A DNA stretch of 64,000 bases, taken from the NCBI RefSeq assembly GCF_016820555.1, contig NZ_JADHDW010000008.1, forward strand, positions 62,001 through 126,000, written 5' to 3'. Source of the DNA: Bacillus sp. REN10 (GTDB lineage: Bacteria > Bacillota > Bacilli > Bacillales > Domibacillaceae). The notes beneath the pieces are model-generated. The model was not told the origin of the DNA and searched no databases. It saw only the letters and a program-made list of their open reading frames with translations. Shown one piece after another: positions 33,665-41,995 of the stretch (within the stretch, counting starts at the first letter, position 1; every line of letters starts with the position of its first letter). Both the position numbers and the translations under genes were made by a program.

Positions 33665-33693
33665 AAGACCGCCTCCATAGAGACAGCCTTTTC
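33665..33693 (-). terminator. Terminator of the DUF975 gene
   Basis: The minus strand reads AAAAGGCTGTCTC-TATG-GAGGCGGTCTTTTT, an imperfect stem with a T tail. It abuts the -35 element of the riboswitch promoter. Confidence 0.7.
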
Positions 33694-33701
33694 ATCAACT
33701 A

Positions 33702-34367
33702 TTACATTTCCTGATGCTGAGTGGCAATATGCTTTTGATAAAAAGCTGCCATTGACGCTTGCACGTACGGAACTAACCATAAATACCCGATACCGAAAGT
33801 AAAGAGAGCAAGAAACGCCCAGCCGATAAAGCTTAAATACAACACAAAATAATTCCATTTATATCCTTTCATGCGGCGTTTACTTTCTGAAATTGCTTCA
33901 AGGGCAGATAACTCGGGATGATCTTTCATAATAAAATATGCTTGCGAATAAGACATGCTTTTAATAATCCCAGGAATAATCAGTAATAAAGACCATAAAA
34001 AGACGAAAATCCCGATTAAAATGGACATCCAAATCGTTTTAAATGCCAGACCACCGTTCGCATAAACTGAAAATACCTCTCCGACGCTTTGACGCTCTCC
34101 CCGAACTAAATGTAAAAAGAACCAATAAATCGAAACAGATAGAGGGATGATCGCAAAACTAATGATTAAACTCAAGATCGAAGAAGATGCGGGGGGTGTA
34201 TCTTGATTGATCCAATTACTCCAGCCACCGCTAGTAACCACCTCAAACATGGTAGGCACGACTCCACCGATGGCAAACATGATCAACATGAGAACAACAG
34301 CCGTTCCCCAATTTCCTGCTAACGCTTCTCTCGCATCCTTTTTAATGCTTGAAATATGAACAGTCAT
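33702..34367 (-). CDS. DUF975 family membrane protein
   Basis: A 221-residue integral membrane protein of the DUF975 family. It begins HISSIKKDAREALAGNWGTA (cytoplasmic N-terminus), followed by about five helices including VVLMLIMFAIGGVVP, FVFLWSLLLIIPGIIKSMSY and FIGWAFLALFTFGIGYLW. The family mark SYSQAYFIMKDHPELSALEA...SKRRMKGYKW is clear and a C-terminal tail ends in HQEM. GGAG lies eight bases before the ATG at 34367. Function is unknown; it is transcribed alone. Confidence 0.9.
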   Translation of the reverse strand: MTVHISSIKKDAREALAGNWGTAVVLMLIMFAIGGVVPTMFEVVTSGGWSNWINQDTPPASSSILSLIISFAIIPLSVSIYWFFLHLVRGERQSVGEVFSVYANGGLAFKTIWMSILIGIFVFLWSLLLIIPGIIKSMSYSQAYFIMKDHPELSALEAISESKRRMKGYKWNYFVLYLSFIGWAFLALFTFGIGYLWLVPYVQASMAAFYQKHIATQHQEM

Positions 34368-34451
34368 TGTTTTTACTCCTTTCTTTTTATGGTTAAATTG
34401 TAACATAAATATCTATTTTGGAATTTACTTTTTATAAATAAATTCTACAAA

Positions 34452-35363
34452 TTAAGAGATATTTCTTCCAAAGATCTCTATCGTTTGCCGCAATGGAACA
34501 AAATTCTGCCCATTCCACCTTAATACATTGTTGACATATCCGAGCCGATCGGCGTTATATTGACCAGCAATATTTTGAAACGTCACTAATTCATATGTTC
34601 CATCCCTCTCCAAATCGATGGGATATATTCCTGCTAAAGGCGAGACAAAGCCTTGAATTGGTTGCCTTAACGTTCCATCAGATCGGTAAATAGCCGACAA
34701 ATACGCTAGCTCTTTATCTTTTAAGCTAAGTGTATAGCGCTTTTTCAGAACAGCGCTTTCCACTCTTACTGTATATTGATCTTGATATTGAACCTTATAT
34801 TGGTAGTTCTTATTAAATACATCTGAATCAAACAACAGCTTCATGTTTCCTTGCTGAAATGAATAAATGTACGCATAAACCGTCCCCCCGCTTCCGCCTG
34901 AATCAATCACGATCAACACATCATTAATCTGCTCTCCTGTCATATCACCGAGAAAAATCGTTGGCTTATATCCAGATCCTTCTTTTAAAGGAATCGTTTC
35001 AACAGACTGATTGTAGTAGCGAACAACAAGGGTTATGTTTTGAACATGGGCGCTTCCCTCCTGTTTGGTGCCAATCAAATAAATGGTATCCGCGTTTCCA
35101 TCACCTGTGATATCCCCTTGCTTCACATCAAGCACCACTTGATCTCGATGGAACCACTCATATTGTCCATTACACTTGCGGAAATAAAAAGGGTGTTGCT
35201 CTTTTATGACTAACAAGTATTCTTTTCCTTGCTCTTCGTAAGCAACGAGCCATTCCTTTTCCTGATCTCCGTCCACATCTACTTGCACAATTGCTGGCTG
35301 ATTCGGCTCAATCTCGATAATACGAGCCTGTTGCGGCAAAAAAGACTGTATTTGTTTATTCAT
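34452..35363 (-). CDS. VCBS/FG-GAP-like repeat protein without signal peptide
   Basis: A 303-residue protein with several D-x-D-x-D calcium-binding-like repeats: VQVDVDGDQEKEWLVAYEEQ, VKQGDITGDGNADTIYLIGT, FLGDMTGEQINDVLIVIDSG and PIDLERDGTYELVTFQ. Between them are strand-rich segments, so a beta-propeller like the integrin-alpha fold is likely. Related Bacillus proteins are annotated only as hypothetical or spore-associated. No export signal is seen, which is unusual for the fold. GGGGGGAGG precedes the ATG. It diverges from the DAO oxidoreductase gene. Confidence 0.75.
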   Translation of the reverse strand: MNKQIQSFLPQQARIIEIEPNQPAIVQVDVDGDQEKEWLVAYEEQGKEYLLVIKEQHPFYFRKCNGQYEWFHRDQVVLDVKQGDITGDGNADTIYLIGTKQEGSAHVQNITLVVRYYNQSVETIPLKEGSGYKPTIFLGDMTGEQINDVLIVIDSGGSGGTVYAYIYSFQQGNMKLLFDSDVFNKNYQYKVQYQDQYTVRVESAVLKKRYTLSLKDKELAYLSAIYRSDGTLRQPIQGFVSPLAGIYPIDLERDGTYELVTFQNIAGQYNADRLGYVNNVLRWNGQNFVPLRQTIEIFGRNIS

Positions 35364-35477
35364 TCCCTCCCCCCTTATTTCACTTTATGCAAATGGCAAG
35401 TCCAACAATTCTTATACTGTAAGTAAAAAATGAAAACTGCTATGATAAACAAGAAAATAAAAAAAAGGGTGTCAATA

Positions 35478-36590
35478 ATGAAAAAATATTGTGTAATCGG
35501 AGCAGGAATTTTAGGCGCTTCTACCGCTTATCACCTCGCGAAAGCTGGCGCTGAAGTGATGATCATTGACCGAAAAGACGAGGGCCAAGCCACAGCCGCT
35601 GCAGCAGGAATTATTTGCCCATGGCTATCACAGCGAAGAAATAAAGCATGGTACCGGCTTGCGAAAAACGGTGCTCGTTTTTATCCTGAGTTAATTGCGG
35701 AGCTTGAGCAATTAGGCGAAACAAACACAGGATATGCCAAGGTTGGTGCTTTGAGCTTGCATGACGACGAAGAAAAATTAGTCAAAATGAAAGAACGTGC
35801 CTTGAAACGGCGAGAAGAAGCCCCAGAAATTGGTGAAGTGACGATTTTAAGTCCCGCTGAAGCCAAAGCTTTATTTCCACCGCTTCAAGATAAGTACGGA
35901 GCAGTTCATGTGAGCGGAGCGGCGCGCGTTGATGGACGAGCGCTTCGCGATGCCCTACTCGCAGCAGCGATAAAACTAGGAGGCACTTTCATTGAAGGAA
36001 ACGCTCAATGGACAGGAGAAAAACGAAACAGCCGCGAAATCAATGTCAATAATCAAACGCTCACCTTTGATCAAATTATTATTACCGTAGGTGCTTGGGC
36101 AAAACCATTGCTAGCGTCGTTAGGTGTACAAGCACAAGTTGAACCGCAAAAAGCACAAATTGTTCATTTCGCGCTGCCGAATGTCAAAACAAATCAATGG
36201 CCAGTCATTATGCCGCCGAACGATCAATACATTTTAGCGTTTGATGATCGCATTGTGGCTGGGGCGACTCATGAAAATGAAGCAGGCTTCGATACACGCG
36301 TGACGGCAAGCGGAATGCATGAGGTGTTAGACAAAGCACTGCATATCGCCCCTGGCTTAGCAGATGGCACCATCCTTGAAACGAGAGTCGGCTTTAGACC
36401 GTTTACGCCTGGCTTCTTGCCTGTGTTCGGTCCCCTTCCTGGGCATGAAGGTGTGCTCTTTGCCAATGGGCTTGGCGCATCCGGCTTAACAATGGGCCCT
36501 TATATCGGATCAGAGCTTGCTAAAATCGCTTTAGGGCAGGAAACGGAGGTCAATCTTGAAGATTATGATGTCATTAGTGCTTTACAATAA
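35478..36590 (+). CDS. FAD-dependent oxidoreductase, DAO (YurR-like) family
   Basis: A 370-residue flavoenzyme of the glycine/D-amino-acid oxidase family. The FAD fingerprint GAGILGASTAYHLAKAGAEV is at about residue 8. AAAAGIICPWLSQRRNKAWY is a hallmark of the YurR-like branch, and the C-terminal FAD contact reads RPFTPGFLPVFG with FANGLGASGLTMGPYIG. Substrates are likely amino acids or related amines; the exact one is unknown. The ATG at 35478 follows AAAGGGTG; an in-frame ATG 16 codons earlier has no ribosome site. The protein is cytoplasmic. The DUF2199 gene starts 26 bases later and is probably co-transcribed. Confidence 0.9.
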   Translation: MKKYCVIGAGILGASTAYHLAKAGAEVMIIDRKDEGQATAAAAGIICPWLSQRRNKAWYRLAKNGARFYPELIAELEQLGETNTGYAKVGALSLHDDEEKLVKMKERALKRREEAPEIGEVTILSPAEAKALFPPLQDKYGAVHVSGAARVDGRALRDALLAAAIKLGGTFIEGNAQWTGEKRNSREINVNNQTLTFDQIIITVGAWAKPLLASLGVQAQVEPQKAQIVHFALPNVKTNQWPVIMPPNDQYILAFDDRIVAGATHENEAGFDTRVTASGMHEVLDKALHIAPGLADGTILETRVGFRPFTPGFLPVFGPLPGHEGVLFANGLGASGLTMGPYIGSELAKIALGQETEVNLEDYDVISALQ

Positions 36591-36616
36591 AAAGGAAAGA
36601 AGTCAGGAGAGAAAAA

Positions 36617-37141
36617 ATGAGCAATGAAACAGGTTACATATGTACTTCTTGCGGTCAATATCATGCAGAACTGCCCATGAGTTATGGAAGCCCGGCTCCA
36701 GACTATTGGTTTACGATAGATCCAGAAGAAAGAGAACTTCGAGGAGAACTCAATTCCGACATATGCGTCATTGATGATGAATATTTTTTCATTCGGGGAT
36801 GTATTGAAATCTCTGTCAAAGGAGAAGAAGAGCCGTTTGTATGGAATGTATGGGTATCTTTAAGTGAAGCTAGTATGCATACAACCATTGATTTTTGGGA
36901 AGAAGAAGGAAGAGAAAACAAGGTAGCACCGATGTTCGGCTGGCTTTCTACCTCCCTTCCTTGTTATCCAGACACGTTGAATTTAAAAGCGATGGTTCAT
37001 ACTCGTGAAGTAGGAATGCGTCCCTATATTGAACTAGAACCGACTGAACATCCATTGTCCATGGAGCAACGCATAGGCATGACAATGGACCGTGTGCAAG
37101 AAATTGCTGAACAATTATGCAGTCAAGATAACGAAGTCTAA
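36617..37141 (+). CDS. DUF2199 family protein
   Basis: A 174-residue protein beginning YICTSCGQYHAELPMSYGSP, with a CTSC pair. DYWFTIDPEERELRGELNSD, DEYFFIRGCIEISVKGEEEP, FVWNVWVSLSEASM and FGWLSTSLPCYPDTLNLKAM match the DUF2199 pattern. These proteins are small and cytoplasmic, and some are thought to be antitoxin- or immunity-like, but no role is established. GGAG is present upstream of the ATG. It follows the oxidoreductase closely on the same strand. Confidence 0.88.
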   Translation: MSNETGYICTSCGQYHAELPMSYGSPAPDYWFTIDPEERELRGELNSDICVIDDEYFFIRGCIEISVKGEEEPFVWNVWVSLSEASMHTTIDFWEEEGRENKVAPMFGWLSTSLPCYPDTLNLKAMVHTREVGMRPYIELEPTEHPLSMEQRIGMTMDRVQEIAEQLCSQDNEV

Positions 37142-37149
37142 AGTATCAA

Positions 37150-37322
37150 AGGGGGCGTCCCAATAAGTCCTTAAAACTAAAAGAGGTGAAGAAAAACAAC
37201 TTGTTTTTCTCCACCTCTTTTAGTTTATCTCCGGTATTTTTTAAACGTAGGTAGTAGATGCCAGCTACTTTCAGGAGATTATGCGCTGAAGCCGCAAACC
37301 TGAATTCTATGTGCACCTTGTC
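37150..37322 (-). mobile_element. Remnant of an IS1182-family insertion sequence (transposase C-terminus)
   Basis: The minus strand translates without a stop to KVHIEFRFAASAHNLLKVAG, IYYLRLKNTGDKLKEVEKNK and LFFFTSFSFKDLLGRP. This is the C-terminal end typical of IS1182-type DDE transposases (HIEFGFAAIAHNLLK...). The terminal GGGGGCGTCCCAATAAGTCC at 37151-37170 resembles that family's inverted-repeat end and encodes the last residues. The strong hairpin at 37177-37226 lies inside this tail. Beyond about 37330 transposase similarity fades, so only some 57 codons survive. Confidence 0.7.
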
Positions 37323-37414
37323 AATCCAGAACGCTTTTCTATGAAATTTTTTGTTTCGGACAACAATTCACCATTTCAAACTCTGAGAGCATGAATGCAC
37401 AATAGCTTTTGAAT

Positions 37415-38023
37415 CTAGGCCGACTTCCTCTTTTTTATATACTGATATAATAGATAGCTAGATAGTAAAGCAATAAATACGTAAATGACATCAGAGTAAA
37501 TACCCATGTAGTAAAGGATGATATCCCAAGATTGTCCTAATTTCGCTCCCGCGTACACAAGGAGTGTGTTCCAAATAAGTGTGCCCACCGTAGTTAATAA
37601 TAGAAACAGCCAGATTTTCATATTGGACATCCCTGCTGGAATTGAAATTAAGCTGCGAATGAGTGGAACCATGCGACAAAAAAAGACCGTCCAATAGCCT
37701 TTGTGGTCAAACCATTCATCGGCTTTTGTCACGTCTTCTCGTTTAATTTTTAAGACGTGTCCCCATCTGTCTACAATATGCATCATTCGTTCCACATCCA
37801 TTAGCCGACCAATCGCGTATAAAATTAAAGCACCAGACACAGAACCCGCTGTGGCTGATAATATCACGCCGAACATGGTTAACGATGTGGTCGTTGTCAT
37901 AAAGCCGCCAAATGGCAAAATGAGTTCAGAAGGAATAGGAGGAAATATATTTTCTACACACATGAGCAAAAAAACACCCAAGTAACCAAACTGTTCCACC
38001 ACTTGCTCAATCCATTGTTGCAT
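37415..38023 (-). CDS. DedA family membrane protein
   Basis: A 202-residue DedA (VTT-fold) protein. Family marks are VENIFPPIPSELILPFGGF at about residues 23-41, the paired reentrant-helix region, GYWTVFFCRMVPLIRSLISI and PAGMSNM. DedA proteins act in membrane-lipid scrambling and undecaprenyl-phosphate recycling, supporting proton-motive force and antimicrobial peptide tolerance; the specific lipid here is unknown. AGGTTTGCG precedes the ATG. It is monocistronic, with the IS remnant at its 3' side. Confidence 0.93.
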   Translation of the reverse strand: MQQWIEQVVEQFGYLGVFLLMCVENIFPPIPSELILPFGGFMTTTTSLTMFGVILSATAGSVSGALILYAIGRLMDVERMMHIVDRWGHVLKIKREDVTKADEWFDHKGYWTVFFCRMVPLIRSLISIPAGMSNMKIWLFLLLTTVGTLIWNTLLVYAGAKLGQSWDIILYYMGIYSDVIYVFIALLSSYLLYQYIKKRKSA

Positions 38024-38128
38024 CGCAAACCTCCGCCAAAATAGTCATTTACTTGCTATATATATGCGAAAAAATCGTCAATATTCTTAATATATTATAA
38101 TAAACTATTTCAATGATTTCACAAAATT

Positions 38129-38158
38129 AAAAACACTTGCTACTGTGCAAGTGTTTTT
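38129..38158 (-). terminator. Terminator of the 76-residue hypothetical gene
   Basis: AAAAACACTTGC at 38129-38140 pairs perfectly with GCAAGTGTTTTT at 38147-38158. The right arm overlaps the stop codon of the gene ending at 38157. Confidence 0.85.
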
Positions 38159-38387
38159 AAGCAAGTTCGCTTATTTTCACGAATCCCCATAAATCTTCAA
38201 TCGGACAAATACCATGACGAGGTAAATCTTTAAATTCATAAAAGGCATAGTCTTTCCACGAATGCAGATCTACCTTAATCTCGATTTGTTCGTTTTCCTT
38301 CCAAACAAACTGACACTTCTCATTTAGTAGACTAAGCAACTGAACACTAGTTTTTACTTCTGAACCTATGTGCGATGCATCTGCCAT
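38157..38387 (-). CDS. Small hypothetical protein
   Basis: A 76-residue soluble protein: MADASHIGSEVKTSVQLLSL, NEKCQFVWKENEQIEIKVDL and a C-terminal part with LPRHGICPIEDLWGFVKISE. The pattern is a helix followed by beta strands. Two cysteines are separated by about 41 residues. GGAGGGG lies before the ATG at 38387; the longer frame upstream has no better site. No family recognised. It has its own terminator. Confidence 0.65.
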   Translation of the reverse strand: MADASHIGSEVKTSVQLLSLLNEKCQFVWKENEQIEIKVDLHSWKDYAFYEFKDLPRHGICPIEDLWGFVKISELA

Positions 38388-38485
38388 TCTTTCCCCTCCT
38401 ATTTGTTTGCCCTCTTTTAATTTCTTCCTATTGTATACTTTTTCCTCCTTAAACATGCATATTTTTTAAATCTTTTAAATTGTAA

Positions 38486-38512
38486 AAATCCGCCCTTTCA
38501 AACAGGCGGATT
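38486..38512. repeat. Short hairpin
   Basis: AATCCGCC pairs with GGCGGATT around a 10-nt loop (CTTTCAAACA). It could end either neighbour but lacks a long T tail. Confidence 0.5.
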
Positions 38513-38555
38513 CGACCTTTCATTATGGCTGTTTCAGAATATAAAGTGAAACTTC

Positions 38556-38685
38556 AATCAGTGGGGGTTTTCTTCATCCCCCACTGATTGTTAGTTGAAC
38601 GGATCGGGCGTTTACGGGCTGTTGATCCCCCACCTACACGTCTGCGATTCTTCTGCCATGTTGAGGTGGGGGTCTTACAGCCCGT
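38556..38685. repeat. Structured palindromic element between the hypothetical gene and the ligase operon
   Basis: Two hairpins occur in series. The first pairs AATCAGTGGGGG (38556-38567) with CCCCCACTGATT (38578-38589) around TTTTCTTCAT. The second pairs ACGGGCTGT (38614-38622) with ACAGCCCGT (38677-38685) and, inside, CCCCCACCT (38627-38635) with AGGTGGGGG (38664-38672). Neither has a T tail. The GTGGGGG/CCCCCAC words recur in both stems. It may be an IS-end or MITE remnant or a non-coding RNA. Confidence 0.55.
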
Positions 38686-38746
38686 TAATGCGGGATAAAC
38701 TGTCAGTTGATCACGCAACATTCGCTTTTTCAAATCCCCTTTATAT

Positions 38747-40306
38747 TTATTTTTTCGCCTGCTCTTCTAACTGTTGACGCAAAACAAATTTCTGGATTTT
38801 CCCGCTGGCATTTCTCGGCAGTTCTTCGACAAAAATATACGCGCGCGGCCGCTTATAATCCGCTAGCTTCGGACTATTTTTGCATAATTCTTCTAGCTCT
38901 TCAGCCGTGACGACCTTTTCTTTCTTAACGATAAAAGCGATCACTTTCTCTCCCCATGTTTCATCGGGTTCCCCAATGACAGCTGCATCTAGCACGCCTT
39001 CATGTTCAAACAGCACATCCTCTACTTCACGAGGATAAATATTTTCCCCTCCACTGATGATCATGTCATCGACGCGATCGGCAATCCATAAGTAACCCTC
39101 TGGATCAAAATAACCAATGTCTCCGGAATGGTACCACCCTTGATCAAGTGCACGTTCGGTCGCTTCTGGTCGGTTAAAGTAGCCCATCATCATACTCGGG
39201 CCACGCACAATGATTTCTCCTGGCTCAAAAGGAGCAGCAATATCGTTGGGATCAGATGGTTGCTCTTCTCTTGTTCTGACAATTCGAATCTCGTGATTAA
39301 GCAGTGCCCGCCCCGCTGAACCTGCTTTTGTAATTTGTTCATCTTCCATTAAAAACGTAATCGCCGGGCCCATTTCCGTCATGCCATACGCTTGGACAAA
39401 TCGCACACCAATCTTTTCTTGGCACGCACGCACTAAAGCGGGAGCCATCGGAGCGGCCCCATATAATCCGAGTGTTAAAGAGGAAGTATCATATTGGCTT
39501 AAATCTTCTTGCAGCAGCATATTCCACATCGTTGGAGCTGCAAAAAATTTCGTAATCTGTTCTTGTTGAATGAGCGAAAGTACTTTTTGAGGATGAAACT
39601 GATGAAGGATGACATTGCTTCCTCCGACATGGATGCGCGGTAAAAATGCACAATGCAGCTCAGCACAGTGGAACATCGGTGCAGTCACAAGTCCGCGGTC
39701 TCGGCTGGAAAGTTTAGTTGCCCAAATCAGCTCTTGTGATTGTTCAATCATATCGCGATGCTTATGCATCACGCCTTTTGGCCGGCCGGTTGTCCCGCTC
39801 GTATACATAATGGCATACAAATCGTTTTCGTTGACATCTGCTATCGGTTTTTCTGTTGATTGATGCTTTATTTTTTGATGATAATTCACCGCATAGCTCG
39901 GAGTATCCTCATCCGTATACCAAAATGCGGTTTGCGGAAAACGCGATTCAATGGCGGTGATTTGATCTTCTAACGCTTGTTCGAATAGCACAATTTTCGG
40001 TTGGGCATCTTTTAAAATGTAAGCCGTTTCCTCTGCCATTAATCGAAAGTTAATTGGATTGAAGACCGCACCAATTTTACAGCATGCAAAGTAAGCCGTC
40101 GCTAGTTCTTCCCGATTATATAAATAGGTGGAAATGATATCCCCTTTTTGGACTCCTTCTTGACGAAAAGCGTGGGCCAGTTTATTCACTTCTTCATTCC
40201 ATTGCTTGTATGTGTAACGATTTCCACTTCTTTCATCATACAGCGCTTCTTTCTCAGCATATTGCTGAACAGTTAATTCAAAAACATCTGCAATTGTTAC
40301 ATACAT
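38747..40306 (-). CDS. Acyl-CoA synthetase (AMP-forming), second gene of the ligase pair
   Basis: A 519-residue class I adenylate-forming enzyme. The P-loop is YTSGTTGRPKGVMHK, the adenine region YGAAPMAPALV, the aromatic/Thr motif QAYGMTEMGP, the hinge GDIGYFDPEGYLWIADRVDD and the catalytic lysine lies in LPRNASGKIQKF. It converts a carboxylic acid, ATP and CoA to acyl-CoA, AMP and PPi. Sequence features fit medium/long-chain or aryl acids and do not decide between them. It starts 27 bases after the stop of the other ligase gene and follows GAGGGGG, so both are co-transcribed from the sigma-54 promoter at 41888. Confidence 0.92.
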   Translation of the reverse strand: MYVTIADVFELTVQQYAEKEALYDERSGNRYTYKQWNEEVNKLAHAFRQEGVQKGDIISTYLYNREELATAYFACCKIGAVFNPINFRLMAEETAYILKDAQPKIVLFEQALEDQITAIESRFPQTAFWYTDEDTPSYAVNYHQKIKHQSTEKPIADVNENDLYAIMYTSGTTGRPKGVMHKHRDMIEQSQELIWATKLSSRDRGLVTAPMFHCAELHCAFLPRIHVGGSNVILHQFHPQKVLSLIQQEQITKFFAAPTMWNMLLQEDLSQYDTSSLTLGLYGAAPMAPALVRACQEKIGVRFVQAYGMTEMGPAITFLMEDEQITKAGSAGRALLNHEIRIVRTREEQPSDPNDIAAPFEPGEIIVRGPSMMMGYFNRPEATERALDQGWYHSGDIGYFDPEGYLWIADRVDDMIISGGENIYPREVEDVLFEHEGVLDAAVIGEPDETWGEKVIAFIVKKEKVVTAEELEELCKNSPKLADYKRPRAYIFVEELPRNASGKIQKFVLRQQLEEQAKK

Positions 40307-40333
40307 CTTTTTTCCCCCTCTTTAAGAAAATGA

Positions 40334-41848
40334 TTACATGATTGGATGAAACCTTTGCCGCAGTTGGTATTTTAATATTTTTCCAGATGTATTCCTTGGA
40401 AGTTCATCGACAATAATTACTTGGCGAGGCACTTTGTAGCCAGCGAGCTTTTGCCGGCAAAAGTGGCGAAATCCCTCCTCATCCAACGTTGCTTTAGGCT
40501 TTAGCACAACAATGGCCGTTACCCTCTCTCCCCATACTTCATCTGGGAGGCCGATGGTGGCAGCTTCTAAAATACTCGGGTGTTCATACATCACTTGCTC
40601 GACTTCAATCGAATACACATTTTCTCCACCGCTAATGATCATATCTTTTTTCCGATCGACTAACGTTATATATCCTTCCTCGTCCATCACTGCTAAATCA
40701 CCGGTATATAGCCATCCATCCTGTAATGCTCGCTTCGTTTCTTCCGGTTTCTTATAATATTCCTTCATCACTGTCTCCCCGCGAATGACGAATTCACCGA
40801 TCATACCTGGAGGAGTCTCTTTTCCTTCTGAATCGACCACCTTTGCTTCCGTCAAAAAAATCGGCTTTCCACCTTTCCCAAGATGATATTTATGTCCTTC
40901 AGGATCTAACATAATCCCGCCTGGCCCCGCCTCCGTTAATCCACATAAGTTGTAAAACTGATCCGTTTGAAACAGCTTCATGCTCTGTTTCACAATTTCA
41001 GGCGGCATTGGAGCTGCGCCATAACTGCATCTTTGGATAGAAGAAAGATCGTATTTTTCCTTATTCGGCACTTGCAAAATGAAGTTATACATCGCAGGAA
41101 CACCGAAAAAATGCGAAATTTCTTCTTTTTCTATCGTTTCTAACGCTTGAACGGGATGAAACTCACGATGAATCACATGAGTGGCTCCCAAAATCACGCC
41201 AGCTACTAAAAATAAATTCAGCTGAGCGGAATGAAACAAAGGGGCCAAATGAAGAAAACGGTCATTCGAACGAATGCCCATTGCAGCGATCATTGTCATC
41301 CCCACATTAAACACGCGTCGATGATCAAATAATGCTCCTTTTGGCTGACCCGTTGTACCCGAAGTATAAAGAATTTCAAGGTCGTCACTTTCTGACACAA
41401 CTACCTTTGGTTCATCTGTGCAAACAGCAAGGAGAGATTGGAAGCTGACATGATTCACCGTTTGTCCAGCCACAACCACTGCTTTCACAGCGGTTTGCTT
41501 CTTAGCCGCTTGAATAATGGGCTCATATTCTTGATCACAAAAAACAAATAAAGTATCCGACTGCGCTAAAATATAATGAACTTCCGGTGAAGTGAGCCGA
41601 AAGTTAACAGGGACAACCACCGCTCCAATCTTTGCACTAGCGAAATAAGCAAAGACGAAGTAGTCCGAGTTTTTCATCATTAAGGCAATTTTATCTCCTT
41701 TTTGTACACCTAAGTCCAGCAACCCATGAGCAAGCCGATTTACTTGCTCGTTAAACGCTTTATATGTGTACTCTCTACCCTCACAATGAATTGCTCGCTT
41801 TGTCGGGTAATTTCTTGCATTTAGTGCTAAATAGTAGCCAATGTCCAA
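40334..41848 (-). CDS. Acyl-CoA synthetase (AMP-forming), first gene of the ligase pair
   Basis: A 504-residue class I adenylate-forming ligase with P-loop YTSGTTGQPKGALFD, YGAAPMPPEIVKQ, YNLCGLTEAGPGG, hinge GDLAVMDEEGYITLVDRKKD and catalytic lysine in LPRNTSGKILKY. The start is placed at a TTG (41848) because AAAAGGGGGGAG ends four bases before it and homologues begin at the equivalent DIGYYLALNARNYPTKRAI; a longer frame to 41953 crosses the promoter. It shares about the same architecture as the downstream ligase but is clearly a different paralogue, so two related acids, or acid and product, may be activated. Confidence 0.9.
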   Translation of the reverse strand: MDIGYYLALNARNYPTKRAIHCEGREYTYKAFNEQVNRLAHGLLDLGVQKGDKIALMMKNSDYFVFAYFASAKIGAVVVPVNFRLTSPEVHYILAQSDTLFVFCDQEYEPIIQAAKKQTAVKAVVVAGQTVNHVSFQSLLAVCTDEPKVVVSESDDLEILYTSGTTGQPKGALFDHRRVFNVGMTMIAAMGIRSNDRFLHLAPLFHSAQLNLFLVAGVILGATHVIHREFHPVQALETIEKEEISHFFGVPAMYNFILQVPNKEKYDLSSIQRCSYGAAPMPPEIVKQSMKLFQTDQFYNLCGLTEAGPGGIMLDPEGHKYHLGKGGKPIFLTEAKVVDSEGKETPPGMIGEFVIRGETVMKEYYKKPEETKRALQDGWLYTGDLAVMDEEGYITLVDRKKDMIISGGENVYSIEVEQVMYEHPSILEAATIGLPDEVWGERVTAIVVLKPKATLDEEGFRHFCRQKLAGYKVPRQVIIVDELPRNTSGKILKYQLRQRFHPIM

Positions 41849-41887
41849 TTCACTCCCCCCTTTTTTGGTTATTTCATATAATAGATT

Positions 41888-41904
41888 TGCAACTTTTATG
41901 CCAG
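41888..41904 (-). promoter_or_regulatory. Sigma-54 (-24/-12) promoter for the ligase pair
   Basis: On the minus strand the site is CTGGCATAAAAGTTGCA: GG and GC spaced correctly, and matching TTGGCAC-N5-TTGCA at all but two fixed positions. The start would be near 41877, about 29 nt before the TTG codon. Confidence 0.85.
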
Positions 41905-41939
41905 CACGAAAAGAGCGATCTGGACAAAAGATCGCTCTT
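41905..41939 (-). terminator. Terminator of the CBS-PAS activator gene
   Basis: AAGAGCGATC at 41911-41920 pairs perfectly with GATCGCTCTT at 41930-41939, with TTTTCG following on the minus strand. It abuts the -24 element of the ligase promoter. Confidence 0.85.
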
Positions 41940-41944
41940 AGCGG

Positions 41945-41993
41945 CTGTCTCATTCATGAACAAACGCGCCACAATTGTTCAAAAAATGGACAG
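41945..41993. promoter_or_regulatory. Dyad upstream of the ligase sigma-54 promoter, candidate enhancer site
   Basis: TGAACAA at 41957-41963 and TTGTTCA at 41975-41981 form a perfect 7-bp inverted repeat, and TGTC (41946) and GGACA (41988) extend the symmetry outward. The centre is about 92 bp upstream of the predicted start. It lies just after, and slightly overlaps, the activator gene end. Confidence 0.6.
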
Positions 41994-41995
41994 TT

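Noticed and set aside
37177-37226. Very long hairpin read first as a simple terminator
   Set aside because: The stem is part of an open transposase C-terminal frame on the minus strand, so it is better explained as an IS remnant, though it may also terminate transcription.
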